The notes beneath the pieces are model-generated. The model had not been told where the DNA came from and did not search any database. It saw only the letters and a list, made by a program, of their open reading frames with translations. The position numbers and the translations under genes were made by a program. Positions 1 through 9,504 of a stretch of DNA of 64,000 bases are shown in pieces. Positions within the stretch are counted from its first letter, which is position 1, and the number at the start of each line of letters is the position of its first letter. Origin of the DNA: Streptomyces sp. ICBB 8177 (lineage in GTDB: Bacteria; Actinomycetota; Actinomycetes; Streptomycetales; Streptomycetaceae); the NCBI RefSeq assembly GCF_003144095.1, contig NZ_NSKH01000018.1, positions 627,965-691,964 on the forward strand, in the 5' to 3' direction.

Positions 1-107
1 AGGTCACGGTAGAACGCGGTGGACTCCTCCAGGTCGTGCACGAAGATCACGATCGAGGTGAGCCGCGGCGAGCCGCCCGCCGGGCGCGGTGTCGCATCTG
101 ACGTCAT
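1..107 (-). CDS. VOC (glyoxalase/bleomycin-resistance) family protein, N-terminal fragment
   Basis: Only the first 35 codons lie inside the window; the gene runs off the left edge. Reading leftward from an ATG at 107, the peptide starts MTSDATPRPAGG and continues LTSIVIFVHDLEESTAFYRD. That is the usual first beta-strand and helix of a vicinal-oxygen-chelate domain, where proteins of this family begin with a 'V.DL..S..FY.D' pattern. Substrate and activity cannot be inferred. A GGGTAT hexamer (minus strand, 117-112) lies six bases before the ATG, so a very short or absent leader is possible, but I see no good -35 partner. Confidence 0.7.
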   Translation of the reverse strand, partial: MTSDATPRPAGGSPRLTSIVIFVHDLEESTAFYRD

Positions 108-406
108 CCTGGGATACCCCTTCCCGCCTCGGCCCGGTACGGCAGCACAGGCCTCGCCCGGCGCGGGTGGCTCACGCGGTCGCGCGGGCCGCGCCGCACG
201 GGAGGCCGCCCCTCACGCTACAGCGCGACACGCCCGCGCGCCGGGGCCGCGGCCAGGGCCCGCCACCGCCCCCGCGACGCCGCCGGGAGCCCGCCCGCAC
301 CGCGGCCCGCCGGCCGTTGCGCCGAACGGGTGGCATCGCCGAGCCGCCCCCGTGGCACGCCGGGACGGCAGGCATGGGGCGCGGGCCTCGCGGGGAGACG
401 CAGCGC
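108..406. other. Intergenic region between divergent VOC and HAD genes
   Basis: This stretch of nearly 300 bp is extremely GC-rich. It separates the leftward VOC gene from the rightward sugar-phosphate operon and must hold both promoters. Apart from the GGGTAT next to the VOC start I see no convincing promoter, repeat or coding sequence. Confidence 0.4.
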
Positions 407-1150
407 ATGACGACCATCGGCCTGCCGAACGACATCCGTGCCTGTCTGTTCGACCTCGACGGGGTGCTGACCAAGACCGCCGTCGTCCACGCCGCCGCCT
501 GGAAGTCGATGTTCGACGACTTCCTGCGCTCCCGCGAGGGCGCCGGCTTCACCCCCTTCGACCCGGTGGCCGACTACGACGAGTACGTGGACGGCCGGCC
601 ACGCGCCGACGGGGTGCGTGCCTTCCTCGCCTCCCGGGGCATCGAACTGCCCGAGGGTGCGGACGACGACCCGCCGGACCGCGAGACGGTGCACGGCCTG
701 GGCAACCGCAAGAACGAACTGCTGCTGCGCAAGATCCGCGAGGACGGCGTGGAGGCGTATCCGGGCTCCGTGCGCTATCTGGCCGCCGCCCGCCGGGCGG
801 GGATGCGCACCGCCGTGGTGTCCTCCAGCGCCAACTGCAAGGACGTGCTGGCCTCGGTCGGCCTGCTGGACCAGTTCGACGTGCGCATCGACGGCGTCGT
901 CGCCCAGCAGCGCGCCCTGCCGGGCAAGCCGCATCCCGACACCTTTCTGGCCGCCGCCCACGACCTGGGCATCGAGCCCGCGGCCGCCGCCGTCTACGAG
1001 GACGCCCTGGCAGGCATGGACGCGGGACGCTCCGGCCACTTCGGCTATGTCGTCGGCGTCGACCGGGTCGGCCAGGCCGGCGCGCTGCGCGAGCACGGTG
1101 CGGACACCGTGGTGCAGGACCTGTCCCAGCTGCTGGGGGAGGGCTCATGA
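407..1150 (+). CDS. HAD-family beta-phosphoglucomutase-like hydrolase
   Basis: A 247-residue HAD-superfamily protein. The N-terminal CLFDLDGVL motif supplies the nucleophile Asp16 and the general acid/base Asp18, as in beta-phosphoglucomutase. Later HAD motifs are visible as VVSSSANCKDVL (motif II), GKPHPDTFLAAA (motif III Lys) and VYEDALAGMDA (motif IV acidic pair). The ATG at 407 follows a GGGGAGA ribosome-binding site; in-frame sequence upstream is low-complexity and not family-like. The stop overlaps the start of the GH65 gene (ATGA), so the two are translationally coupled. I infer that it converts beta-glucose 1-phosphate released by the phosphorylase into glucose 6-phosphate. A simple phosphatase role cannot be excluded from sequence alone. 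Confidence 0.88.
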   Translation: MTTIGLPNDIRACLFDLDGVLTKTAVVHAAAWKSMFDDFLRSREGAGFTPFDPVADYDEYVDGRPRADGVRAFLASRGIELPEGADDDPPDRETVHGLGNRKNELLLRKIREDGVEAYPGSVRYLAAARRAGMRTAVVSSSANCKDVLASVGLLDQFDVRIDGVVAQQRALPGKPHPDTFLAAAHDLGIEPAAAAVYEDALAGMDAGRSGHFGYVVGVDRVGQAGALREHGADTVVQDLSQLLGEGS

Positions 1151-3492
1151 TCATTCATCCGTCGTTCCAGGTGGACCCCTGGTCGGTGCGGCAGACCGGC
1201 CTCAACATCGAGGTGCTGCCGCAGAGCGAGTCGGTCTTCGCCCTGTCCAACGGCCACATCGGCTGGCGGGGCAACCTCGACGAGGGCGAACCGCACGGTC
1301 TGCCCGGCAGCTACCTCAACGGGGTCCACGAACTGCGGCCGCTGCCGTACGCGGAGGCCGGATACGGCTACCCGGAGTCCGGCCAGACCGTCATCAACGT
1401 CACCAACGGCAAGGTGATCCGGCTGCTGGTGGACGACGAGCCGTTCGACCTGCGCTACGGGCGGCTGCGCTCCCAGACCCGCGAACTCGACCTGCGCGGC
1501 GGGCTGTTGCACCGCACCGTCGAGTGGACCTCCCCGGCCGGCAGTACCGTCCGGGTGCGCTCCACCCGGATGGTCTCGCTGTCCCAGCGGGCCATCGCCG
1601 GGGTGCGCTACGAGGTCGAGCCGCTGGACGCCGAGGTGCGCCTGGTGATCCAGTCCGAGCTGGTCGCCAACGAGCAGCTCCCGAAGGCCACCGGGGACCC
1701 CCGGGTGTCGGCGGCGCTGGAGTCTCCCCTGGTGCCGGAGGACCACTTCGCGCAGGGCAACCGGCTGCGCCTGGTGCACTGCACCCAGTCCAGCGGGCTG
1801 CGGGTCGCGGCGGCCGCCGACCACGTGGTGGACGGCCCGGAAGGCACGCGCGCCTCCAGTGAGAGCGGGGACAACGTCAGTCGCCTGACGGTCACTTCGC
1901 GGCTGTCGCCCGGCCAGACGCTGCGGCTGGACAAACTCGTCGCGTACGGCTGGTCGGCCGTGCGCTCCCTGCCCGCGGTGGTCGACCAGGTCGACGCGGC
2001 CCTCGCCGGGGCCGCCAGCACCGGGTGGCAGGGCCTGGTGGATGAGCAGCGCGCCTGCCTCGACGAGTTCTGGGACTGCTCGGACGTCGAGATCGACGGC
2101 GACGCGGAGATCCAGCAGGCGGTGCGCTTCGCCCTCTTCCACGTGTTTCAGGCCGGCGCCCGCGCCGAGCAGCGCGCGATCCCCTCCAAGGGCCTGACCG
2201 GCTCAGGCTACGACGGGCACTCCTTCTGGGACACCGAGAGCTTCGTGCTGCCGCTGCTGACCTACACCGCACCGGACGCGGTGGCCGAGGCGCTGCGCTG
2301 GCGCCAGTCGACGCTGCCCGCCGCACGCGACCGCGCGCGTCAACTCGGCCTGCGCGGCGCCGCCTTCCCCTGGCGGACCATCGACGGCTCGGAGTGCTCC
2401 GCCTACTGGCCCGCCGGCACGGCGGCGTTCCACGTGAACGCCGACATCGCCGAGGCGGTCGTGCGGTACGTCTCCGTCACCGGCGACACCGGCTTCGAGC
2501 GGGACGCCGGGGTGGAACTGCTGGTGGAGACCGCCCGGTTGTGGCACTCCCTGGGCCATCACGACCCGCACGGCCGCTTCCACATCGACGGCGTCACCGG
2601 CCCGGACGAGTACAGCGCGGTCGGCTACGACAACACGTACACCAACCTCATGGCCCAGGCGAACCTGCGGGCCGCCGCCGACGCGGTGGAGCGGCACCCC
2701 GAGCGCGGCGCGGACTTCGGGGTGGGGGAGGAGGAGACCGCCGCGTGGCGGGACGCCGCCGAGGCGATGACCGTCCCGTACAACGAGGACCTGGGGGTGC
2801 ACGAGCAGTCGGCGGGATTCACCCGGCGCCAGCCGTGGGACTTCGCGAACACCGGTCCCGACCAGTACCCGCTGATGCTGCACTTCCCCTACTTCGACCT
2901 GTACCGCAAGCAGGTGGTCAAGCAGGCGGACCTGGTGCTGGCGATGTTCACGCGCGGCGACGCCTTCACCGACGAGGAGAAGGCCCGCAACTTCGACTAC
3001 TACGAACCGCTGACGGTGCGTGACTCCTCGCTGTCCGCCTGCTGCCAGGCGGTCATGGCCGCCGAGGTGGGCCACCTGCGGCTCGCCTACGACTACGCGG
3101 GCGAGGCGGCGCTGATGGACCTGGACGACCTGGAGCGCAACACCCGCGACGGCCTGCACATCGCCTCGCTCGCCGGTACCTGGCTCGCGCTGGTCGCGGG
3201 CTTCGGCGGCATGCGGCACGTCGACGGCCGGATCTCGTTCCGCCCCCGCCTGCCGGAGATGATCGGCCGCCTCGCCTTCAGCGTGCAGGTGCGCGGGGCG
3301 CGGCTGCGGGTGGAGATCGACGGCTCCAAGACCACGTACACTCTCGTCGCGGGCGATCCGCTGGAAATCGGCCACTGCGGCGAGAAGTTGACGGTGGCGA
3401 CCGGTGAACCGCAATCGCGGCCGGTGCCTCCGGTGCCGGCCCGACCGGAACCCGGGCAACCGCCCGGCCGACGTCCCGAGCGCCGGCAATGA
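1147..3492 (+). CDS. Glycoside hydrolase family 65 disaccharide phosphorylase
   Basis: A 781-residue GH65 protein, normal length for maltose, trehalose or kojibiose phosphorylases. The N-terminal beta-sandwich comes first, then the (alpha/alpha)6 barrel. Family landmarks are GYDGHSFWDTESFVLP, the catalytic acid Glu488 within VTGPDEYSAVGYDNTYTN, and KQADLVLAMF, a conserved barrel motif near the phosphate site. The start overlaps the stop of the phosphoglucomutase-like gene, the classical pairing for import and phosphorolysis of an alpha-linked glucose disaccharide. Which linkage it cleaves cannot be told by eye. The C-terminus ends in a proline/arginine-rich tail of about 25 residues beyond the family fold. 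No sugar transporter gene is adjacent. Confidence 0.92.
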   Translation: MIIHPSFQVDPWSVRQTGLNIEVLPQSESVFALSNGHIGWRGNLDEGEPHGLPGSYLNGVHELRPLPYAEAGYGYPESGQTVINVTNGKVIRLLVDDEPFDLRYGRLRSQTRELDLRGGLLHRTVEWTSPAGSTVRVRSTRMVSLSQRAIAGVRYEVEPLDAEVRLVIQSELVANEQLPKATGDPRVSAALESPLVPEDHFAQGNRLRLVHCTQSSGLRVAAAADHVVDGPEGTRASSESGDNVSRLTVTSRLSPGQTLRLDKLVAYGWSAVRSLPAVVDQVDAALAGAASTGWQGLVDEQRACLDEFWDCSDVEIDGDAEIQQAVRFALFHVFQAGARAEQRAIPSKGLTGSGYDGHSFWDTESFVLPLLTYTAPDAVAEALRWRQSTLPAARDRARQLGLRGAAFPWRTIDGSECSAYWPAGTAAFHVNADIAEAVVRYVSVTGDTGFERDAGVELLVETARLWHSLGHHDPHGRFHIDGVTGPDEYSAVGYDNTYTNLMAQANLRAAADAVERHPERGADFGVGEEETAAWRDAAEAMTVPYNEDLGVHEQSAGFTRRQPWDFANTGPDQYPLMLHFPYFDLYRKQVVKQADLVLAMFTRGDAFTDEEKARNFDYYEPLTVRDSSLSACCQAVMAAEVGHLRLAYDYAGEAALMDLDDLERNTRDGLHIASLAGTWLALVAGFGGMRHVDGRISFRPRLPEMIGRLAFSVQVRGARLRVEIDGSKTTYTLVAGDPLEIGHCGEKLTVATGEPQSRPVPPVPARPEPGQPPGRRPERRQ

Positions 3493-4025
3493 CCGCCCGG
3501 CATAAGCGCCTTTCATGTTCGCCGGGCATTTCGCTCCGTCAAACTCCCTGCCGCGCAAGGGGGTTCGTCACGCTCAGCCGTCGCCGCAGCGCAATGCGTT
3601 CACTTCCCGGGAGTTATCCATGAGCCGCCCGGGAATTCCCGGTGCGGGGCGCGTCCGGACAAAGGGCGTCGCCCCTCCTTCCGGTGTGTGACCTCCCCGA
3701 ACCGTTCCGTGGTCTCGCAACCGCGAACCCCGAAAGCACGTCATTGTTGTCGTGTCAGCCCCGAGACCCGGCCGGCCCGGGCCGCGTGCCCGCCAGCGAC
3801 CATTACGGTCAACAGTGCCAAATGGATCGTTATGGCGTCGCACCGCCCGGCGGTGTTTACTCGCCGTGTGCCCGGCACCACCCCACAGACACCAAAGAAG
3901 AGAAAACCGCGGCCACTTGCGCATACCGCGAACCTCTCGCCCCTCTTCTTCGTATGAGCCATTGACACCCCGCGACCGGTGGTTCCCGGCGACGACACAC
4001 AAGGAAACGTGGAGACAGACACCTG
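3493..4025. other. Long intergenic region before the graspetide locus
   Basis: About 530 bp without a credible gene. It contains a perfect 14-bp palindrome CCGGGAATTCCCGG (3629-3642), a weak hairpin just past the GH65 stop (GCCCGGC/GCCGGGC), and an A-rich patch at about 3887-3912 unusual for this genome. A TTGACA at 3962-3967 has no good -10 at normal spacing. The start point of the RiPP transcript cannot be fixed. Reading frames on both strands here lack start context or recognisable protein features. Confidence 0.5.
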
Positions 4026-4424
4026 ATGGCAACCACTGGCTACTCATCCCCCACCGACGCCCCCGACAGGCACGGGCCGATACCCACCATGGTCTACGTC
4101 TGTGAGCCGGACGCCGTGGTGGCCGGGCGGCGGGCGGAGGTCTGCCGGACCCACGCGGCACACCGCACCTGGTGGGTGGTGGACACCGTCATCGAGGAGC
4201 AGCCCGGCCTGCCCCTTCAGGAGCGCCCCGGCTGGCAGCGGGTGCGGACCGCGCTCGCGCAGGGCGAGGTCGGCATCGTCATCACCTGGGACCCGGCCAC
4301 CGTCGCCGCCGGCCTGGAGGACTTCCAGGCGCTCCAGGCGTCGTTCCGGTCCCGCGGGGCGGTCCTGGTCGCCGCCACCGGCACCCCCGAGGCGCCCCCG
4401 CCGAGGCACGACACCACGGCCTGA
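4026..4424 (+). CDS. Small protein with a degenerate serine-recombinase (resolvase) N-domain fold
   Basis: A 132-residue protein upstream of the RiPP precursor. From about residue 22 it follows the layout of the resolvase catalytic domain: an initial strand (MVYVCEPD), a helix ending HRTWWVVDTVIEE, 'ERPGWQRVRTALAQG' matching the usual 'RPG...L...L..G', then VGIVITWDPATVAAGL where recombinases have 'VD.VVVWDLDRLSR', and a final GAVLVAATG strand. The nucleophilic Ser that follows the first strand is missing (CEP in its place), as are the DRLxR arginines, and there is no DNA-binding tail. It is therefore unlikely to recombine DNA. Position suggests a regulator, chaperone or accessory protein for the peptide, but that is inference. 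GGAG lies 11 bases before the ATG. Confidence 0.75.
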   Translation: MATTGYSSPTDAPDRHGPIPTMVYVCEPDAVVAGRRAEVCRTHAAHRTWWVVDTVIEEQPGLPLQERPGWQRVRTALAQGEVGIVITWDPATVAAGLEDFQALQASFRSRGAVLVAATGTPEAPPPRHDTTA

Positions 4425-4505
4425 CGCACCACCGAGCACGTCCGTATCCCCCGGAGCCCCGCGTTCCCCACGACGCGGGTTCCGCCGACAGCATTGGGAC
4501 TAGCC

Positions 4506-4691
4506 ATGCCGTTCGCACTCACCTACGCTCGCAGCCCCATACCCGAGCCGGTCACCTCCTACGCCTACGATCCGGATCAACAACTGAACGTCCTGGCGGA
4601 CGGCAGCCCCGCGGTGCTCGACACCGCCATGCTGCTGGCCGCCGGCTCCACCACCTCGACCGCCGGGTCCAAGACGCACTTCGACGACTGA
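4506..4691 (+). CDS. tgmA: TgmA-type graspetide precursor peptide
   Basis: A 61-residue peptide matching the actinobacterial ATP-grasp-modified RiPP precursors. The leader begins MPFALTYARSPIPEP, followed by YAYDPDQQLNVLADGSP, which in this family carries the maturase-recognition elements. The C-terminal core, residues 48-61, is STTSTAGSKTHFDD: it has Ser/Thr and one Lys as ester or amide donors and two terminal Asp as acceptors, the layout expected for omega-ester or omega-amide side-chain crosslinks. The ATG at 4506 is preferred over an in-frame TTG at 4494 because family members start near this point. It lies 19 bp upstream of the maturase. No separate protease or exporter gene is visible nearby. 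Confidence 0.88.
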   Translation: MPFALTYARSPIPEPVTSYAYDPDQQLNVLADGSPAVLDTAMLLAAGSTTSTAGSKTHFDD

Positions 4692-4710
4692 GACGCGACG
4701 CGACGAGACG

Positions 4711-5664
4711 ATGACCGTACTGATCCTGACCTGCGCCGAGGACGTGACGGCCGACATGGTCGTCCGGCGGCTCAACGCCACCGGCGTCCCCGTGCTGCGG
4801 GTCGACCCGGCCGACTTCCCGCGCACCGTCGACCTCGCGGCGGTCCACACGGCGGGCGGCCCGGCCGGGCGGATCACCACCGACCGCCGCACCACGGACC
4901 TGCGCGAGATCCGCTCGATCTGGGTGCGGCGGCCCGGGCGACCCGGGCTCGGCGCGGCGGACCAACCCGCCTGGACCGCGCTGGAGTCGGACCACGCGTG
5001 GTACGGCACGCTGCGGGCGCTGCCGGCCGTGCGGTGGATGAACCACCCGGACGCGCACACCGCGTGCCGTTACAAGATGTGGCAGTTGTCGGTCGCCGAG
5101 TCGGTCGGGCTCACCGTGCCCACCACGCTGCTGACCACTCAACCGTCCGCCGCGGGGCGCTTCGCCGCGGACCACGGGCCGCTGGTGTGCAAGTCGGTCT
5201 CCGGCCGGGCGCCCGACGACCCGCCGCTGGCGCTGCCCACCACCGCGGTGCCCGCCGACGCGGACTTCGCCGGTGTCGCCGGGTCGGCCACCTGCCTGCA
5301 ACACCGGGTGGAAAAGGTCTACGACGTGCGGCTGACGGTCGTCGGCGACCGGATGTTCTGCGCCCGCACCGAGGAGACGCCCGCGGGTCGGGACGACCTC
5401 GACTGGCGCTACGCCGACCCCGATGCGGTCCGCTGGCGGGCCGGTGAGGTGCCGCGGGACATCGCGGCGAAGACCGCCGCGTTCATGGACCGGGCCCGAC
5501 TCGCCTACGGGGCCTTCGACTTCGCGGTGACCGGGGACGGCACCTGGTACTTCCTGGAATGCAACGCCTCCGGGCAGTTCGGCTTCTTCGAACTCGTCGC
5601 CGGACTGCCCGTATCGGAGGCGATCGCCGACTGGCTCGGCGCGCCGGGGGAGCGGGGCCGTTGA
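4711..5664 (+). CDS. tgmB: ATP-grasp ribosomal peptide maturase (TgmB type)
   Basis: A 317-residue ATP-grasp ligase of the graspetide maturase family (MvdC/MvdD-like). The N-terminal pre-ATP-grasp domain starts MTVLILTCAEDVTADMVVRRL. The centre carries the lid and nucleotide site (YKMWQLSVAESVGL, then GPLVCKSVSG). The C-terminal magnesium site is AFDFAVTGDGTWYFLECNAS with Glu and Asn ligands. It would activate Asp carboxylates of the TgmA core by phosphorylation and join them to Ser/Thr/Lys side chains. Unlike many such loci, no O-methyltransferase (TgmC) follows; the next gene is unrelated and has its own promoter overlapping this stop codon. The precursor-maturase pair alone is enough to predict a crosslinked peptide. 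Confidence 0.9.
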   Translation: MTVLILTCAEDVTADMVVRRLNATGVPVLRVDPADFPRTVDLAAVHTAGGPAGRITTDRRTTDLREIRSIWVRRPGRPGLGAADQPAWTALESDHAWYGTLRALPAVRWMNHPDAHTACRYKMWQLSVAESVGLTVPTTLLTTQPSAAGRFAADHGPLVCKSVSGRAPDDPPLALPTTAVPADADFAGVAGSATCLQHRVEKVYDVRLTVVGDRMFCARTEETPAGRDDLDWRYADPDAVRWRAGEVPRDIAAKTAAFMDRARLAYGAFDFAVTGDGTWYFLECNASGQFGFFELVAGLPVSEAIADWLGAPGERGR

Positions 5665-5716
5665 CGCGGGGGCCGCACGCTGCCTAGCGTGGCCCCTGTT
5701 GTCTACTCGTCAGTAG
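5661..5716 (+). promoter_or_regulatory. Predicted vegetative promoter with overlapping palindromic operator
   Basis: TTGACG (5661-5666) and TAGCGT (5685-5690) are separated by 18 bases, a good principal-sigma promoter. The -35 element overlaps the tgmB stop. Just past the expected start point is CTACTCGTCAGTAG (5703-5716), an inverted repeat CTACT/AGTAG with a 4-base centre, positioned as a repressor site of TetR size. It would control the gene at 5724. Confidence 0.65.
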
Positions 5717-5723
5717 GGTCGAT

Positions 5724-6932
5724 ATGGGGTCCTCCCGTCCGTACGACGTCGTGCTGTTCGGCGCGACCGGTTTCACCGGCGGGCTCACCGCCGAGTACCT
5801 GGCCCGGCACGCGCCCCACGGATGCCGCTGGGCGCTCGCCGGACGCGATCCGGCCAAACTGGAGCGGGTGAGGCAGCGACTGGCCGCCCTCGACCCGGCG
5901 TGCGCGTCCCTGCCGTTGCTGACCGCCGACGCCGCTCGCCCCGACACGCTGAGCGACCTCGCCGGACGGACCCGGGTGGTCATCTCCACCGTGGGCCCGT
6001 ACCTGCGTCACGGTGAACCGCTGGTGGCGGCGTGCGCCGAGGCGGGCACCGACTACGTCGACCTCACCGGCGAGCCGGAGTTCGTGGACCTGATGTACCT
6101 GCGGCACCATCGTGCGGCGGTGGCCAGCGGTGCCCGGATCGTGCACTCGTGCGGCTTCGACTCCCTTCCGCATGATCTGGGCGTGTTGCTGACCGTACGT
6201 CAACTCCCGTCCGACGCCCCTGTGTTCATTGAGGGGTTCGTCAGGGCGGCCGGAACGGTGTCCGGCGGGACCGTCGCCTCCGCGCTGATGGCGGTCTCCC
6301 GGCCGCTGGCGACGCTCCGGGCCGCCCGCCGTCGTCGCGCCGCCGAGCCCGCCCCCGCCGGGCGCCGCAGCCGTGCGGTGGTACGGGCCCCGCGCTGGTC
6401 CGCGGACGCGCGGGCCTGGACCCTGCCGATGCCCACGATCGACCCCATGGTGGTGACCCGCTCCGCCGCCGCGCTCGCCGACTACGGGCCCGACTTCCGC
6501 TACGCGCACAACGCGGCCGTCAAATGGCTGCCGCTCGCCCTGGCGGGCGCGGCGGGCGTCGTAGGTGCCTTGGCAGCCGCTCAACTCCCGCCGGTGCGCC
6601 GGGCCTTGGAGCGCGCTCGCAAGCCCGGTGAGGGCCCGGACGAGCGCCGGCGGGCCAAGGGCTGGTTCACGGTGCGCTTCGCGGGACGCTGCGGCACCGA
6701 ACGGGTGTGGACCGAAGTGTCCGGCGGCGACCCCGGATACGGGGCGACGTCGCTGATGCTCGCCGAGTCCGCGCTGTCCCTGGCCTTCGACGACCTTCCG
6801 GTCACCGCGGGCCAGCTCACCCCCGCCGTCGCGATGGGCACGGCGCTGATCGACCGGCTGACGGCGGCCGGCATGCGCTTCGCCGTCCTGCAGGCACCGC
6901 CCAGGTCGGCGCCCGGACGCTGGAAGGGCTGA
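5724..6932 (+). CDS. Saccharopine dehydrogenase-like / trans-acting enoyl reductase family protein
   Basis: A 402-residue protein with an N-terminal Rossmann fold (YDVVLFGATGFTGGLTAEYL, a GxTGxxG dinucleotide motif at residues 7-20) and the TVGPYLRHGEPLVAACAEAGTDYVDLTGE stretch typical of the saccharopine dehydrogenase-like family. That family includes mycobacterial trans-acting enoyl reductases and eukaryotic SCCPDH. A hydrophobic segment near residues 268-285 (LALAGAAGVVGALAAAQL) suggests membrane association. Its substrate is unknown; a role in lipid or polyketide reduction is family-based inference. The strong promoter and palindrome immediately upstream indicate regulated, independent transcription rather than membership of the RiPP operon. 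Confidence 0.85.
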   Translation: MGSSRPYDVVLFGATGFTGGLTAEYLARHAPHGCRWALAGRDPAKLERVRQRLAALDPACASLPLLTADAARPDTLSDLAGRTRVVISTVGPYLRHGEPLVAACAEAGTDYVDLTGEPEFVDLMYLRHHRAAVASGARIVHSCGFDSLPHDLGVLLTVRQLPSDAPVFIEGFVRAAGTVSGGTVASALMAVSRPLATLRAARRRRAAEPAPAGRRSRAVVRAPRWSADARAWTLPMPTIDPMVVTRSAAALADYGPDFRYAHNAAVKWLPLALAGAAGVVGALAAAQLPPVRRALERARKPGEGPDERRRAKGWFTVRFAGRCGTERVWTEVSGGDPGYGATSLMLAESALSLAFDDLPVTAGQLTPAVAMGTALIDRLTAAGMRFAVLQAPPRSAPGRWKG

Positions 6933-6951
6933 CGGCGTCCCGTCCCGTCCC

Positions 6952-6964
6952 GGCCCGCCGGGCC
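6952..6964. terminator. Small hairpin between convergent genes
   Basis: GGCCC/GGGCC with a 3-base loop lies in the 38-bp gap between two convergent stop codons. It is short and has no T-tract, so it is only a weak candidate for a shared terminator. Confidence 0.3.
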
Positions 6965-6970
6965 AGGCCG

Positions 6971-8500
<1,530 letters not shown>

Positions 8501-8617
8501 GACGGCCTCCACTGCGACGGTGCGGGGTGCGGGTTACGGGATGGCGGGGACGGGCGCCGGCGCGCGGCGCCTTTTCGCCAGCGTACGTCCACCCGGGTGA
8601 GGCTGCCGTCCGCCGGT

Positions 8618-9391
8618 TCACCCGTAGCGCAGTGACCCGGGGGTGGTGAGCTTCTCGCCGGTCTCCAGCCAGGTCTTCAGGCCGGAGAGGATCATCGGCC
8701 AGCCGCCGTACAGCTCCGGGTTGGCGCCCTGGCGCAGCCGGTCGTGGGTGACGGTGAGGCGGCAGGAGTCCTCGGCGATCGGCTCGATCTCCCAGGTGAT
8801 CCGGCTGGCGCCCTCGGCCTTCACCTCGTCGCTCCACAGCGCCGTCATCGTCTGCACGAGCCGCCGCGGGGGATCGGCCTCCAGCGTCTCGCCCTCGCCG
8901 ATGAGGGTGCCGGAGGCGGTGTGCCGCATCTCGAAGCGGGAGCCGGGCGTCCAGTCGCTCAGCGCCGCGACGCCGAAGCTGTAGGCGGCGCGCGCCTCGG
9001 GGTCGGTGATCGCCTCCCACAGCCGGTGCGGGGTGGTGCGGATGTAGATCTCGAAGACCTGTTCCATGGAAGTCTCCAGTTGCCTCTTGAGCCCGCTGAG
9101 CGTCGCCGCCCAAGGCTCGGCGTACCTGCTCACCCACCGGTCGTGGACGAGCCGGATGGGAACGGGATTGAGGAAGTGGAGCTTCTCCCGGCCCTGCCGT
9201 CTGGTGACCACCAGGCCGGCCTCCTCCAGTGTCCGCAGATGCTTCATCACCGCGAACCGGGTGGTCTCGAACCCGGCCTGGAGCGAGCCGAGCGACTGGC
9301 CGTCCCGCTCCCGCAGCGCGTCGAGCAGCGCCCGACGGGTGGGATCGGCCAGCGCCTTGAACACCGCGCCCTCGTCGACGTCCTCGTCCAT
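8618..9391 (-). CDS. ArsR-family regulator fused to an SRPBCC (AHSA1) domain
   Basis: A 257-residue two-domain protein. Residues 1-100 form an ArsR-type winged helix (AVFKALADPTRRALLDALRERDGQSL, then TTRFAVMKHLRTLEEAGLV). Residues about 110-250 form an AHSA1/START-like ligand cavity (EQVFEIYIRTTPHRLWEAITDPEARAAY to GWPMILSGLKTWLETGE). This fusion is common in actinobacteria and usually represses its own gene and neighbours in response to a small ligand; the ligand here is unknown. The ATG at 9391 is supported by the promoter: its -10 element ends six bases upstream, so transcription should begin on the ATG itself and yield a leaderless mRNA. Confidence 0.88.
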   Translation of the reverse strand: MDEDVDEGAVFKALADPTRRALLDALRERDGQSLGSLQAGFETTRFAVMKHLRTLEEAGLVVTRRQGREKLHFLNPVPIRLVHDRWVSRYAEPWAATLSGLKRQLETSMEQVFEIYIRTTPHRLWEAITDPEARAAYSFGVAALSDWTPGSRFEMRHTASGTLIGEGETLEADPPRRLVQTMTALWSDEVKAEGASRITWEIEPIAEDSCRLTVTHDRLRQGANPELYGGWPMILSGLKTWLETGEKLTTPGSLRYG

Positions 9392-9397
9392 GCGTCC

Positions 9398-9440
9398 ATG
9401 ATAGGTGACCCAAAAGACACGTGTCAATTGGGTCACCTAT
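9398..9440 (-). promoter_or_regulatory. Promoter inside a long inverted-repeat operator of the ArsR-SRPBCC gene
   Basis: On the minus strand TTGACA (9427-9422) and TATCAT (9403-9398) are 18 bases apart, close to consensus. They are embedded in a nested palindrome: outer arms ATAGGTGACCCAA (9401-9413) and TTGGGTCACCTAT (9428-9440) are perfect complements, and the centre 9416-9425 is itself the palindrome GACACGTGTC. A repressor bound here would cover both promoter elements, so negative autoregulation is very likely. Confidence 0.85.
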
Positions 9441-9504
9441 CGAGCCTGGGTAGGCAGGACGCGTGCCGCAGTGGGGATCCCGCTGACGCATCGCTCCCAG
9501 GCGT

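Noticed and set aside
3574..4161. A 195-residue minus-strand frame in the region before the RiPP locus
   Set aside because: No family features, poor start context and overlap with the real gene at 4026. I treat the region as non-coding.
4026..4424. Functional site-specific recombinase
   Set aside because: The catalytic serine, the active-site arginines and a DNA-binding domain are all missing, and no attachment sites or mobile genes are nearby.
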